A model generated the notes under the pieces. The model saw only the letters and a program-made list of their open reading frames with translations. It was not told the origin of the DNA and did not search any database. This document shows, in pieces, positions 1-11,029 of a stretch of 64,000 nt of DNA; positions within the stretch are counted from its first letter, which is position 1; every line of letters starts with the position of its first letter. Made by a program: the position numbers and the translations under genes. Origin of the DNA: Pocillopora verrucosa (Eukaryota; Cnidaria; Anthozoa; Scleractinia; Pocilloporidae); NCBI RefSeq assembly GCF_036669915.1, contig NC_089325.1:6749900-6813899 (forward strand). Direction: 5' to 3'.

Positions 1-1106
1 AACGGGAAACAAACAAACAAATCATTCCAAGTAGGAAAAAATCCTATTTGAGAACATCGCGACAGAAAAGTTAAATGAATATGTTACAGTAGATATTGGT
101 GTTCTATAGAAAACTGAGATCCAATATCATAACAGTACAGTCTTGTATACTATCAAAACTTGAGCAGTCTGTATAATCTATCTCAAATAAACTGCAAACA
201 GTTATTAGACGAATATTGTTGATCTGACAGTTGGACTTTTCCTTCGCTTAATCGGCCATACTTTCCGATAACGTAATGAATACCTCTTTACCATAAGCTT
301 CACAACCGAACGACTCAAATGTAACGGTTCAATTGCGTCAGGGTTCATCAAGCTCCGGCGAAATCCAGCGAGACGTTCGTGTATCGCAGTGAGAAAAAGA
401 GCAGTATCGTAACTTGGTCTGCAGTAATTTTGAGCGCTACCGATACATCGTAAAATTATTCATTTTAACACAGGTAAAACAGTCAGTTTCCCTTCCAGAA
501 CCTCCAGAGAACGTGGTGTGATTGTTCGGACACATAGCAAAGGGTTCTTAACAATCCGCTTACTATCGAGGCATGCTGTATGTGTAGATGTGTTCACGAA
601 AGATCAAAAAGAAGCTCTAGAGATAATACGAGAGCTTCTCAAATTATATCTCTAACGTGATTTTGGAAAATATATTTCAAAGGTTTCGGCTTTGTTAAGT
701 AGAAGCATCACTTAGGGAAGGTATGCGGAACTTTAAAGTTACGAATACTGATATCCGACGATGATTTTGCACATTCCATTTGCAAAGTCTAGTATACTTT
801 CATGAGCCATCGATCTTTTGTTTTCATTTCTTCGACTGCTTTCATTTTTTTTCCGTTGTGTTTGTTTTGTTGAAACCGTAAAAAACAGCTTATCGATGAC
901 CCCAAGGCAAAATCGTGATCAAAAGCGATCTGATGTCACAGTTGACAGCCATCTTAAGAAATTATCAATTTGTGGTTTCCACCGCCCATGCTGTCGCAAC
1001 ACTTTTAATTTTAGCCGGATAGATTTGTCTTTAACTTTTACACAACCTCTTCCTTCGGTTTCTGACATTTGAGTAAATGTTTCCACCCGGATGGGAAAGA
1101 ACCCTT
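1..1106. other. Non-coding 5' flank of TAZ-A
   Basis: I see no supportable gene in this stretch. Short open frames near 818-1146 overlap on both strands, resemble no family I know and carry no recognisable splice context. A short 8-bp stem with a 12-nt loop lies at 611-638. The sequence is best read as intergenic or promoter-distal DNA upstream of the first TAZ gene. Confidence 0.6.
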
Positions 1107-1194
1107 TATAAACGATCTCTATAGTGTCAGATATTCTACAAGTCACCGACTTTTATGTATTACGTATAATTGTTGACATCAATATCGAGCATCA
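1107..1194 (+). promoter_or_regulatory. Candidate TATA promoter and non-coding exon 1 of TAZ-A
   Basis: A TATAAA box lies at 1107-1112. About 85 bp further on there is a splice donor (GTAAGA, GT at 1195-1196). The coding exon of TAZ-A begins behind a strong acceptor (TTCCTTCAG, AG at 1678-1679), 18 bp before its ATG, so a non-coding first exon upstream is required. Pairing this TATA and donor with that acceptor gives an intron of about 485 bp. The acceptor is seen directly; the assignment of TATA and donor is inference. Confidence 0.35.
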
Positions 1195-1697
1195 GTAAGA
1201 TTTAGATGGCAAATTTCGTTTCTTAACAATTGCGAAAGCCTGTTCTTTATATGATTTGACGATGGCTTCCATTGGTCTTACTAACGGGTCAGCTGAGGCA
1301 ATAACATGAAGGAATGAGAGGCGTTTATGGACGTTCTATTTAAGACAAAAAAATTATCTTTTGTATTTTGAGACAATGTTTTCTCAATTCTCTTTCAAAA
1401 CAGTCAATCAAAATGAAATGAGTCAACATCTGCCATTATTATGGTTGCCAAGCAAATTTATCATCAAGTCCTTTTAATCACAACAGATTGTTGACAAAGT
1501 TAAAACTTCCTTGGGTGGTCATGCGTTACTGCATCACGCCCGTGTACGCTAATTATGGGAAAACCCCGCATAATCGTACAGCTGATAATCACATGTTTAA
1601 TGTGTCTATTTCTGCTCGTTTACATCATCACTGATAATGGTATTTCTTATCTGGATTTTTTTCCTTCAGAAGACTCCCGTTCAAGAAGCTGATACAA

Positions 1698-3146
1698 ATG
1701 GCTTCCCGTTATGAGGCGATGTCCGGACAAGCTTGGCACGAAGAACTACAAAATTTTCTTCCACATGCACTGGATTGTGTCGACCCTAACTGCCTTTTAC
1801 CTCTCTGTGTTAACTTAAAACTAACTTTGCGGCACGCGCAAGGCTGTAAAAAGGTAGACAACTGTACAATTTGTCAGGGGATCAAGTCTCTCGCCTCAAG
1901 TCATTCCAATTCCTGTAGAGACTATTATTGCCGTGTGCCATTTTGCATGGAAGCCAAAGTAACGGCACAACAACAGGTACTCATGGATGAATTAGGGAAA
2001 GTGTTCGATGCAGGACTGGACAGCCAAGAAGATGGTGAAGCCATTCATCCTTCGCAAGATACAAAAGAGGAATGTAGACGAGAGGAAGCTTCCAGAATGC
2101 ACAGTGATTCTCACTGCATGGCAGTTAGAAACAGTGAAACATCAACACCGGTTGAACTCAACAATGGACCCAGTGGGAACACTCCGGCCACACAGGCGCC
2201 ATTGTCAGAGGCAAGTTACTTTCAACTTGCAACCAAAAATTCAACTCAGGTCCCTGACTCAGTGGAGCCGATCCTGCCAGATTTGAGAAAACGTTCGTCA
2301 ACCGTACAAAAACCAAAACACCCTCAGTCTGGCCTCCATGAGAGTTTGCATGGAAACTACATCCCAACCTGTACGTTGAAATGGTTACCATCCAAAGCAG
2401 ATATTTTTTCAGTTACGAACCAACCTCGACCAGCCCCTAAAAGGAAATGCGAGACCATCACCGTCTCTACTGGTGAATCAGCTTCTCCACCGACTAAAGT
2501 TATTCGAGGTGCCTCTACTAGTCTTAAATCACAGCAAGATGATAGTCCTGAGATCGAAATAATAGGAATAAAATCATCTGGGCGACTAGCTAACCAACTT
2601 AAAGGAACGGCCCCGCCGAACGACACCAACCGTTGTAAGGAGAAGTCCAGCAAAACCGTGTTCTCACCACCAGCACCTTTGAGGATTGCCGCCAAGAAAC
2701 AGGATGAAAAAGCGGGCTCAATGACACACCAGTGCCACTTCACCAAAAGGAATACCTTACCAAAGAAAGTCCCTTCTTTTAAGCCTACAGCAGGAGTGCA
2801 GTATTCAAAAGTTTCCGCAAAGAGTCGGTTCACCCTCTCGGATTCCTCTCAGACTGATTTTCATCAGGCCTGTCAGGAAGAAGTTAAAGTAAATAATGAT
2901 TTAGTGGATGATTTTCTCGAAGAGATGTTCTCCACACCACCACCATCTCCAACATTTGAAATGTGGCTGGGAGAGAACGCTGGATCCAAAGAAAATTCCT
3001 CAGCATTGAAGGTTGTCCTCTTGGAAACGTTATTTCAACTGTTCGGAGTTGTAACTCAGCCCAAAACAGAGAAACAAGAAGCTGTGTTTGTTGATTTGCT
3101 TGAACGGACTCTTGGCATGATGAAAACAGAGATAGCAAAGTGGTGA
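1698..3146 (+). CDS. TAZ-A: stand-alone TAZ2-type zinc-finger protein (482 aa)
   Basis: Residues about 20-92 form a complete TAZ domain of the CBP/p300 TAZ2 type, with three HCCC zinc clusters (H-x3-C-x4-C-x4-C; HAQGC...CTIC; HSNSC...CRVPFC). All twelve ligands are present. In CBP/p300 this fold binds transactivation domains of transcription factors. There is no acetyltransferase, bromodomain, KIX or ZZ module here, so the protein is a stand-alone adaptor-like domain. The middle (about 100-430) is polar, Ser/Thr/Pro-rich and probably disordered, with basic patches that could be nuclear signals. The last 50 residues (starting SALKVVLLETLFQLFG) are two predicted amphipathic helices shared with TAZ-B and TAZ-C. 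The coding sequence is one exon, and its ATG lies 18 bp after a splice acceptor. The biochemical role is inferred; a nuclear transcriptional adaptor or CBP/p300 competitor is plausible but unproven. Confidence 0.85.
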   Translation: MASRYEAMSGQAWHEELQNFLPHALDCVDPNCLLPLCVNLKLTLRHAQGCKKVDNCTICQGIKSLASSHSNSCRDYYCRVPFCMEAKVTAQQQVLMDELGKVFDAGLDSQEDGEAIHPSQDTKEECRREEASRMHSDSHCMAVRNSETSTPVELNNGPSGNTPATQAPLSEASYFQLATKNSTQVPDSVEPILPDLRKRSSTVQKPKHPQSGLHESLHGNYIPTCTLKWLPSKADIFSVTNQPRPAPKRKCETITVSTGESASPPTKVIRGASTSLKSQQDDSPEIEIIGIKSSGRLANQLKGTAPPNDTNRCKEKSSKTVFSPPAPLRIAAKKQDEKAGSMTHQCHFTKRNTLPKKVPSFKPTAGVQYSKVSAKSRFTLSDSSQTDFHQACQEEVKVNNDLVDDFLEEMFSTPPPSPTFEMWLGENAGSKENSSALKVVLLETLFQLFGVVTQPKTEKQEAVFVDLLERTLGMMKTEIAKW

Positions 3147-3252
3147 AGTCTTGAATACTGACTCTCAATAGTCGCAGCCTCTCATCTTTTCATTTGAACT
3201 TTGTTGACTCATTTCACATTGTCCAATGCTGTTTTGCCGAGTAACTGTAATT

Positions 3253-3279
3253 GTTCTTATCAAAAGTTTTGATAAGAAC
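3253..3279 (+). repeat. Perfect 13-bp hairpin in the TAZ-A 3' UTR
   Basis: Two perfect 13-nt arms (GTTCTTATCAAAA and its complement) are separated by one base. They lie about 107 bp after the TAZ-A stop and before the poly(A) signal at 3592, so the hairpin would be in the mature 3' UTR. It could be an RNA element or a small palindromic insertion. Confidence 0.6.
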
Positions 3280-3591
3280 GATAAGGTCTTCTCCGTTATT
3301 TTCGGTCACAGGTGGAAGTCACGATTCAAATAAGGACACTGAGTATTTTTCTTGGTAAGGTGTCTAAAAATTTAACTTAAACCAGTTGAGTGTTTTCCTG
3401 GTCTCTAAAATTTTGGGACAGCCTTGCTAACCTTTCCAGAGTGTGCTTTTTTTTAGTTTGATAAGCGTTTCTTTTTATAAAAGAATCATTGTACACCAAT
3501 TTTTTGGTGCAATCCAAATATCGCAAAGGTTCAAATTGTTATGATAACCATAACTTTGTGTTCAGAGTGTGCCATTTTAAGTAAAATTAAT

Positions 3592-3597
3592 AATAAA
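3592..3597 (+). terminator. Poly(A) signal of TAZ-A
   Basis: This is a canonical AATAAA about 445 bp downstream of the TAZ-A stop codon, in AT-rich sequence. It is the first canonical hexamer I noticed after the stop. Confidence 0.5.
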
Positions 3598-3599
3598 GT

Positions 3600-6500
3600 G
3601 TTTGAAGCTCACCTTGATAGAAAATTCTACTTGTTACCAGTGGGCTGAACTTTGCAATTCTGAGGTTGCATCAGTTATTTTCATAGGTGAGAACTTAAGT
3701 GATTTTATCGAAAGGCCGTTTGTAAATTACAATGGAAAGGATAACCTGAGGGGAGAACCACACTCGAGTTCCCATTCTTTCACCTTCAATAAAGGCCTGT
3801 TCATACCGTGCGTGACTAAGAACACACACGCGGCGTTCGCACACTTGACAAATTGAGTGACCAGTCGTTCCATGTGCATTACTCCCAGAACAAATCTTAG
3901 GGATACGTCGCAGGGGCAGCTCGCCTTCGGTGATATGAGGGAGTTTTCATGAAAGTCTTTATATCTACGAGAGAATTTGTTTTTGTTTCTCCCACGAGCC
4001 AAATTGACGTTGGGACTCGCCTTTGTAGGGTTAGCAACGAATCTGTTGACACTTAAGGCCACGAAAAAAGCTTGGCTTGAAAATGGATCGTGCAGGAAAT
4101 ATCATAGATTGCGGGCTCAGTTACTATTTTGTGTCAACCTACATTTTATTTTCATGCAATTCGGCTTTAGGGACTCGTGGAACATTTAAAAATTTACTCA
4201 TGTAGCGCACCAATTTGTGAACATTTCGGAGAGAACTGCTCCAAGGCGAACGCTGATTTTACAAGTTGAAAACACTCAGTTTTATACGTCAAAGGCCATC
4301 AAGATTTAAAAGCCTCTGAGGGCAAAAGAAGATTTCGCGGAAATCTAGTACCATTTTCACGAGGAGAAACAGTTCAACACAAAGTGATTGTTACAGCCCG
4401 AATTAGCAGAATGTGTTTAAACGGTAGCTCGTGCCGACATTCTTGTGGGAATTCGCACAGAAAGTCGTAATGGCTAAGTTCGTGGTCGTGTTCACGCTCT
4501 GTATAAGTTCGTGTTAAAATAGTTCGTAGGAATGTAAGAGAAGAAGACATTTAAGACATTTTGGCAAATGCAACAGTCAATCTCATAATTATTGACACTC
4601 AGCCTAAAAATAATCACTAGACGGCGCTGTATATCTCAGAATTGACACCCACGAAAACTCTCAGATTTTACGTACGAGCCAAGGGGGACGAACTTAATAT
4701 CATATGTCAGATTGAAAAGACCCATCGCTAAAAAAAAGGGAAGAGTGGCAACGCATACAGTTTCTAAATACTTCGTCAAGTTATAATTTATTCGTAGATT
4801 CATTTAGCCAGTCATAGTTCCTGTTAGGGAATTTATAGCCAGTCATATAGTCGGTCACATTCCCTCGGTAAGATTATTAAAGCCAGTCATTTTTAAAAGC
4901 ATTCAATCGATTAGGCAATAATACAGCCTGTTCACTATTAATTTATTGGGAAGAAGTGGAAAATTAAAATACACCAATTGTGCATATTCTCTCATGTGAT
5001 ATACAAATATAGCAAAATTTACAACTTTCTGGTCTGAGCAAGTAAGTAATGAAATGAAACAAGAAAACCTCTTGAATGAAATGGGGTTTCAAAATGGTGA
5101 TCCACCAATTTGCATATCCCTCGTCATTCGAGTGTTATATTCGCCCCAGTTCCATCCACGTCTTCTACCGCTCTCTGTAGTGTCACGTAAACTACGTTTC
5201 CTGACTGCGAACACAAGCTTGTATCGGTCACTTCAGGATGTTGTCTATATCTCGCCACAAATTGTTTCCTGTTTGTTGTAAAAACATTCTCTCTTAAGCG
5301 AATAAATTAAAATCAACTAAGAAATGAGAATACCTTTCACTGACGTCTTCAGACTGTGCACGCCAGTTTGAGACGTAGTCAAGGTTTCTTTTTAATTCAT
5401 TTTTCGAGTGCCTAAATTTTGACCATTTAACTTTGATGGGGTCCGTCAAGTGAATGAATTTTTTACCATCCACCCAGGGGCTTTACGTGGTAAAAAAAGC
5501 GTAGGCCAATGGCGGAAAGGCTGGACACCGTGGGGTTACGGTGGAGGTGTTCGCGTTTCCTACTTCAGTTTAGGGAGCCAAAAGTTACGCAATTTCGAGT
5601 TTTTCAGAGACATCACTCTTTAAAATACCTTCACTTTTCCCTGATACCAATCTTAACCATAGAATTCCCATAAAATAACCATGCAGCATTCCCTAAAAAA
5701 ATTCAGTCTAAACAAACGCCATAACAAAAAAAATAGCATATTAAGTCTAACAAATACTCTTACGCCCGCAAGGTCACAAAGGGAATCTATTCACGAATAA
5801 TTTATCCCGTTGGTGACGGGCAGTCAAAGGCACTACAAAAATGTAAAAAATGAGATTCTATGATCCAGTTGTAAACTTTATTGCAGATAGTAGGAAAAGA
5901 TTATCACGTTCACAATTGTTTTGGGATTTGTCCAGAAACTTGAATCTTCACAGAGGGATTGTTGGAGAAAAAGGTGTCCATTAACAATTTGGTTTATATA
6001 AGAATAAGGAGAAGCGTTGAATTAAAGCTGAAGTGAAACGTTTCATATGATGTTTGAACTAAATTAGTATTAATTATAAATTAGTGTCCTTTAACACAAA
6101 AATTGAAAGTGCTTTTCCTTAAAATCAGATAAACAACTCTTGCAATTTCAGATAGAGTCCTGCGTGGTCCGATTAAAAGTGAGTCCTGCCTTTGTTTACA
6201 ATTAAAACAATTTAGATGAGTCGAACTTGGTCCGATTGCTAATTGGTCCTGCCTATGTTTAAAATTAAAATAATTTCATGATATAGCCTGAGTTGTTGAC
6301 CCGTTTAATTACTGGGTACTGAGATATTTTTACATGACCTCTTTGGGTCACCTTTAAAAGTAAACTAAAATTCTAGAAAACTTTAGGAATGCGGGGGAAT
6401 GCAAATAAAAGACAAAAATTAAAAGTATTTTAAACTTTTTTTTAGCAGAACTGATCCTAATGTTTATTATCTGCGGCCTAATATTTAAGATTTTTTATAA

Positions 6501-8210
6501 GTTACTCCAGTTACGCGAATTTGTCTTCACTATATTCATACATACGTGCATGTTAGACAGACCGTGACATCGAGAGACCCATCGCACGGTTTTGCAAATA
6601 ACCTCAATACAGTGGGAGAAGAAAATAACGAACAAGGAGTTACCTTTATCTATCCAACCTTTTCTTTTTTCTTTTTTTCTACGTGCCCTTTTGTACTGTT
6701 GTATTTTCATGGAGAAAAGAGTTTATAAATGAAATGAAATGGTTGAAAAGTCCTCGTCTAAAATAAATATTTAACTTGGAAACACATCGGCCGGTCTGAT
6801 ACCAAAAGCGTGGGTGGTCACGGTGGGAAAAATTCCAAGGTAGAACTATCTGGTACATTTCGCTATCCAACCCACACAGGAAGTTGTTATTTTTCGGCTA
6901 GGTTAAATAACCGAACAATCAGTAACAATTTCACACGCTTTATTTTGGGGAGAAATTACCGCAAGTAAGGAAGAACAGTTTTGCAGTAAAAGAACTAAGC
7001 TGCAGAACAGGTGAGATTTTGATCAATGCTTAAATTTCCACCTTAATATCCTTGGGTGCTACCGATTACTTCAAAGAATGAAGTTAATTCTTGTGGTAGA
7101 TATGACTGCCCAAGAGACGATGCATTTTCAAATGCATCCCAAAAGTACGTTTATCGAAATTTGAAATAGTGGACTCTTGCAGGGAGAAAGTAGCTTGACG
7201 CTTAGAATTATGATTTGAAAACAACTTTAAGAGGTGTAATTTTTGTGATATGAATAATTTTGAAACAAGTATATTTATTAAGGACAGCCCTCTATCGGTG
7301 CTGGGTGAATAAAAAAATTTTCATTTCTGTTAAATCGCAAATGCGTAACCTGAAAAAGGTTGGCAAAGCAATTCAATTTTTTACCTCTGGTTGTAAGCTT
7401 TAATCGCTTAACATGCAACGAAATAGCATCTTCTGATAATCTGGAAAGTCAGTAAACTCAAATCGCCTTAAAGGTAAACATGACTCATATTCGCACTCAA
7501 GTAGAATTGCAAAATGAAGCTTGAAAAGATGAGAGATAAGTATGGGCTCCAAGCCACGAATGAAAATGAGTGAAAACAAATGACGAGAGGGAAAAATTTC
7601 TGCGGCCTCTTTCCTCGGCCTCACGCTTTAGCGACTATCTTTGAAGTTGGGAGAAGCTATGGAAACAGCAACCCTAAGTGTGCCTGTAACATTGCAAATT
7701 AAGAACTTTTTCACCTTGGAAATTAGGATCAACCGTTTCCTTCTACTTGTTTCACAAAAACGACTCAAACCTTTTCACCGTGACTCTGTTACTTCGTGGC
7801 AATAGTGTCCGATATGAAAAGAAATATTTTAGCCAAAGCTAAAAGCACAACGTTTAATTCTTACCAACTATTAACTATTAAATTCCGCCTTAAGGGAAAA
7901 ATAACCACCCTCACGCCAGAAACGACCCACCTATTATCATTTTATTATCTATTAAGGAATGTCAATAAAATTCCTCAGCTCGAGAGCCCCATATTCGCGA
8001 GAGTTCAGCGCAAAGGGAACTGAGAAATTTGAATCCCTTTCGTCAAGAAACACGGAAAAGGGAGATATCACAAGCTGCCGGTATTTTTTTATTAAACGCA
8101 ACTTTGAATGCTAAGTGATATACATAGATTTATTCATGGATTGTGCACGCCAAGGGTATTTAATCCAAACCATCCATCTGTTCTCGTCTTTACTTTCAAC
8201 CACACAGGTT
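3600..8210. other. Intergenic or 5' intron region between TAZ-A and TAZ-B
   Basis: There is no convincing coding sequence here. Open frames of 60-111 codons occur on both strands without family resemblance or splice structure. A TATATAAG-like box is present near 5995, and a 63-bp tandem duplication lies at 6166-6290. Part of the stretch is probably the 5' intron of TAZ-B, because that gene's coding exon starts behind an acceptor near 8208. Confidence 0.6.
6166..6290. repeat. 63-bp tandem duplication
   Basis: Two diverged copies are arranged head to tail from 6166 and 6229. Both contain GGTCCGATT, then TCCTGCCT, a TTTGTTTA or TATGTTTA stretch and an ATTAAAA tract. It is non-coding. Confidence 0.6.
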
Positions 8211-8240
8211 CTTCCCGCCAGGGACATTCGAGTTAAACTA

Positions 8241-9362
8241 ATGGCAGAACCAGAACCAAGGAGAATACTCCATAATTCGCAAGGGTTACAACAACACGCC
8301 TTAAATTGCTCAGATTCCGCATGTATCATTCCGATGTGCGTAAATAAGAAACTTTTACTGCTAAAACATTCTCAGGGATTTCAAACTGTTAATGCCTGCA
8401 AAGTTTCTCAAACGTTGAAAACCCTAACTATAGAACCAGCTGGATCCTGTATTGAACCCAAGTGCCTAATACCTTTTCGCATGGGTGCAAATGACAACCC
8501 TTACAAAGGGGCCCAAACTGACTTGAATGATCACCTAGGGGATGTAATCAAAGACAATTTTCCCCTAGAGTTTTCATTCGAACAGAGAGATAGTTCTGAG
8601 ATATCAAGACCTCAAGGAGTGAGGAGTAAAGTGACTCAGAGACTGGCAAAATCAACCCTAGCACCTCCTCCTTACTTAAAAAACGCGAAAGACGCGATGA
8701 AAGTCAACCCAACCGTTCAACCATTAAACGTATTGATTGACCATTCAAGCTCGGTTCAAACGACCTCTTCGCCTGCACATCTGGCTCCTCAGTCTTGTCT
8801 TGTACAACGTAAAGATCAATCCAGTGTAAACGCAGCCAATGGTATGACAGGCTTAACGCGTCGTGCTTTAATGGAGCTTTTTCCAGTATCCTCAGCAGGC
8901 ACCTTAACAACACCGCCCATTGCCACTGGCTCTTCGCCGTACTCACAGGATACAACAATAAATGCTTGGGCTAAAGCGTCAGCTCCGAACAACAGTGTTG
9001 GTAACGACGTCCCGTCTCCGTTTACTCTTGGGCAAGGCCAGAATGCCGCGCTTCTGCAGACAAGCCAAATCGACAATGCAGTACAGCGCCAGAGAATACA
9101 TTCAGAGACAAGTCCTCCTTTTCCTCAAGAACCTGGAACTTCCGGTAATACACCGCAAGAGAGAAATTTTAACGTAGATGATGGAGCTGACAATGATACT
9201 GGTAATACCAGAACTCAGATGAAAGCACGCCTAATGTATGCGCTATACAGTATTCAACGCCTGCTGATGCAAACAAAGTCCACGGAGGAACAGCAGATGT
9301 GCATTCGGTTACTAACAGCCGTTTTACACGAAACCAAAGTATTTCTGGGGACGCAAGTATAA
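8241..9362 (+). CDS. TAZ-B: degenerate TAZ2-type protein (373 aa)
   Basis: This is a paralog of TAZ-A and TAZ-C with the same layout: N-terminal TAZ-like domain (residues about 15-85), a long polar Ser/Thr/Pro/Gln-rich middle and a C-terminal helical module (starts MKARLMYALYSIQRLL). The first zinc cluster is intact (H19, C23 and the two following Cys). The second and third have lost four ligands: GC has become GF, IC has become VS, the third-cluster His is Pro, and PFC has become PFR. I start at 8241 because a splice acceptor (CAACCACACAG) ends near 8208 and the upstream in-frame residues lie in its intron. The frame stays open for 373 codons despite the ligand loss, so the gene is probably expressed. 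Whether the domain still folds with one or two zincs is unknown. Confidence 0.75.
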   Translation: MAEPEPRRILHNSQGLQQHALNCSDSACIIPMCVNKKLLLLKHSQGFQTVNACKVSQTLKTLTIEPAGSCIEPKCLIPFRMGANDNPYKGAQTDLNDHLGDVIKDNFPLEFSFEQRDSSEISRPQGVRSKVTQRLAKSTLAPPPYLKNAKDAMKVNPTVQPLNVLIDHSSSVQTTSSPAHLAPQSCLVQRKDQSSVNAANGMTGLTRRALMELFPVSSAGTLTTPPIATGSSPYSQDTTINAWAKASAPNNSVGNDVPSPFTLGQGQNAALLQTSQIDNAVQRQRIHSETSPPFPQEPGTSGNTPQERNFNVDDGADNDTGNTRTQMKARLMYALYSIQRLLMQTKSTEEQQMCIRLLTAVLHETKVFLGTQV

Positions 9363-9384
9363 AGGCAAGATGGAGCGGAACCGT

Positions 9385-9690
9385 TTGTTATTTATCGCCT
9401 GGGAGGGGAGGGTTGGAGTTGGAGAATTTTAATTGTAACACGATATAATTCACCTGATCCCTCCACAAGGCTCTGTAATGTTCTTAACATACCCCTCTCC
9501 CTCTCCCTCCCCCTCCCCCTCCCCCTCCCCCCATTGGAAGTCAATTTTCTATAGTCCTCCCCTAATATTCTGATGGTGACTGATACCCTCCTCCACACCC
9601 CCTGAAAACCATGTGATCCCCAATCCCCCTCCCCCTCCCGGACGTCAGATAACGACCGGTCCCTATTTTTGATGAGCTCAACTGAATGAT
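9385..9690. repeat. Dispersed C-rich repeat element, copy 1
   Basis: The stretch begins with a GGGAGGGGAGGG tract and then has a block (CACGATATAATTCACCTGATC, CTCTGTAATGTTCTT) that recurs near 18.7 and 47.8 kb. It also carries a long CCCTCT/CCCCTC simple repeat at about 9487-9532 and a second pyrimidine tract near 9620. It is best read as an interspersed element with a variable poly-pyrimidine core. Confidence 0.55.
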
Positions 9691-9848
9691 TCAATGAACA
9701 AAGAGGGTCTCGATGAGGTTAAACGTTAGCCATAAAATGGCCAAAAAAAGCTTAGCCGTCAGGCGTAAAAATTGGCAAATTTTAACTTTTAGTCGTAAAA
9801 AAAGGTAACCTTAAAAAAATTTCTGTTTACAACAAATGGAAAGAAATC

Positions 9849-9854
9849 AATAAA
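9849..9854 (+). terminator. Candidate poly(A) signal of TAZ-B
   Basis: This canonical AATAAA lies about 490 bp downstream of the TAZ-B stop codon, after the C-rich repeat. The spacing is similar to that seen for TAZ-A. Confidence 0.4.
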
Positions 9855-10219
9855 ATTAGGAAAATTTCAACCGTAAACCGTAAGGGCCGTCACCCCATTG
9901 GGAACCTCAATAAAACAAAGCCTTGCGTTTTCGTACATTTCAATGCCGTTCTCAAAATAATAATGATAATTATAACTTTATCATGTTTATCCGAGTGAGT
10001 GAAAACCAGCGGAAAAATTAGGTATGTTATAATATTAAATTATCTCGAATTATGCTCTACAGGTAGAATCTGTCGTGTAAGGTAAGATGTAACAGACGAC
10101 TAAGGATACAACCTACTTTGCGCTCTGAAAATCAAGCTTCAGTCTACAAGGTTCAATGAACTTCTTTCTACCGAGCTATGAAGTATGTTATCGAGATTGA
10201 TTGGGAATCATTATAAAAA

Positions 10220-11025
10220 AGACATGGTATAACTAACTAGAAACTTAAATGCTCCGGAGACATCGAGACATCAGTGTGCCACTGAAGAACTCACCGATAA
10301 GGAATCTTATGGAGATACCCAAGGAGTAAAACAATGGAAAGATTTAAGATAAATTGAGAAAATTTCGGTTTGTAGTCAACCCGTGTAATCGGAGGGACAA
10401 GAAAAAAATTGGAATTATGCAGTCTACCTTTCATCTGTGAAATTACTGTGAAAATATTACAATGGTGGTTTTAAACATACATACTTTTCTTGTTTTTTGT
10501 TTGATTCATTCAAGAATTGAAGGAAAAGTAATCGAAATCAGAGAGTTAATCGTTCACGGATGCAGCAAGGGCGTAGCCTTTGGATAGTTGAAGTGACCTG
10601 GGATGATGGGAAGATGAGATTTGTTGTATTAGTTCTTCACCGATTGAGAATCATCAGAGTAAAACGACACGCTATGACTAATTAAAGACTTAGATGGTCC
10701 AGAAACATAAAGAGTGCCAGAGTTGGAAATCTTAACCCGCTTACGAGTTATTATTACGAGGAATTATGCAGTCTACCTTTGGTCTGTGAAGATACCGCGA
10801 AAATATTGTAATAGTGGTATCAAAATATATACTTTCCTTGTTTTCTGTTGGATCCATCTAAGAATTGAAGGAAAAGTTGGCGAAATCAGAGAGAGTTTGT
10901 CGTTCACGGATTCAGCAGACGTGACTCCTATTCCAATTATTATTAATGATGTCATGGCTCCAAGCCCAAGGGCGTAGCCCTAGAGTAGTTCAAGTGACCG
11001 GGGATGACGAGAAGCTGAGATTTTA
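10220..11025. repeat. About 350-bp tandem duplication
   Basis: Two diverged copies sit about 349 bp apart. GAATTATGCAGTCTACCTTT occurs at 10412 and again at 10761. Each is followed by GAATTGAAGGAAAAGT, CGTTCACGGAT and AAGGGCGTAGCC in the same order. Open frames inside it are incidental. Confidence 0.75.
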
Positions 11026-11029
11026 AGGC

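Noticed and set aside
611..638. 8-bp stem with 12-nt loop
   Set aside because: Too short to stand out from chance in AT-rich DNA.
8115..8240. Forty-two extra in-frame residues before the TAZ-B ATG at 8241
   Set aside because: They cross a good splice acceptor (AACCACACAG near 8208), so most of this stretch is intronic, and the residues match nothing in the paralogs.
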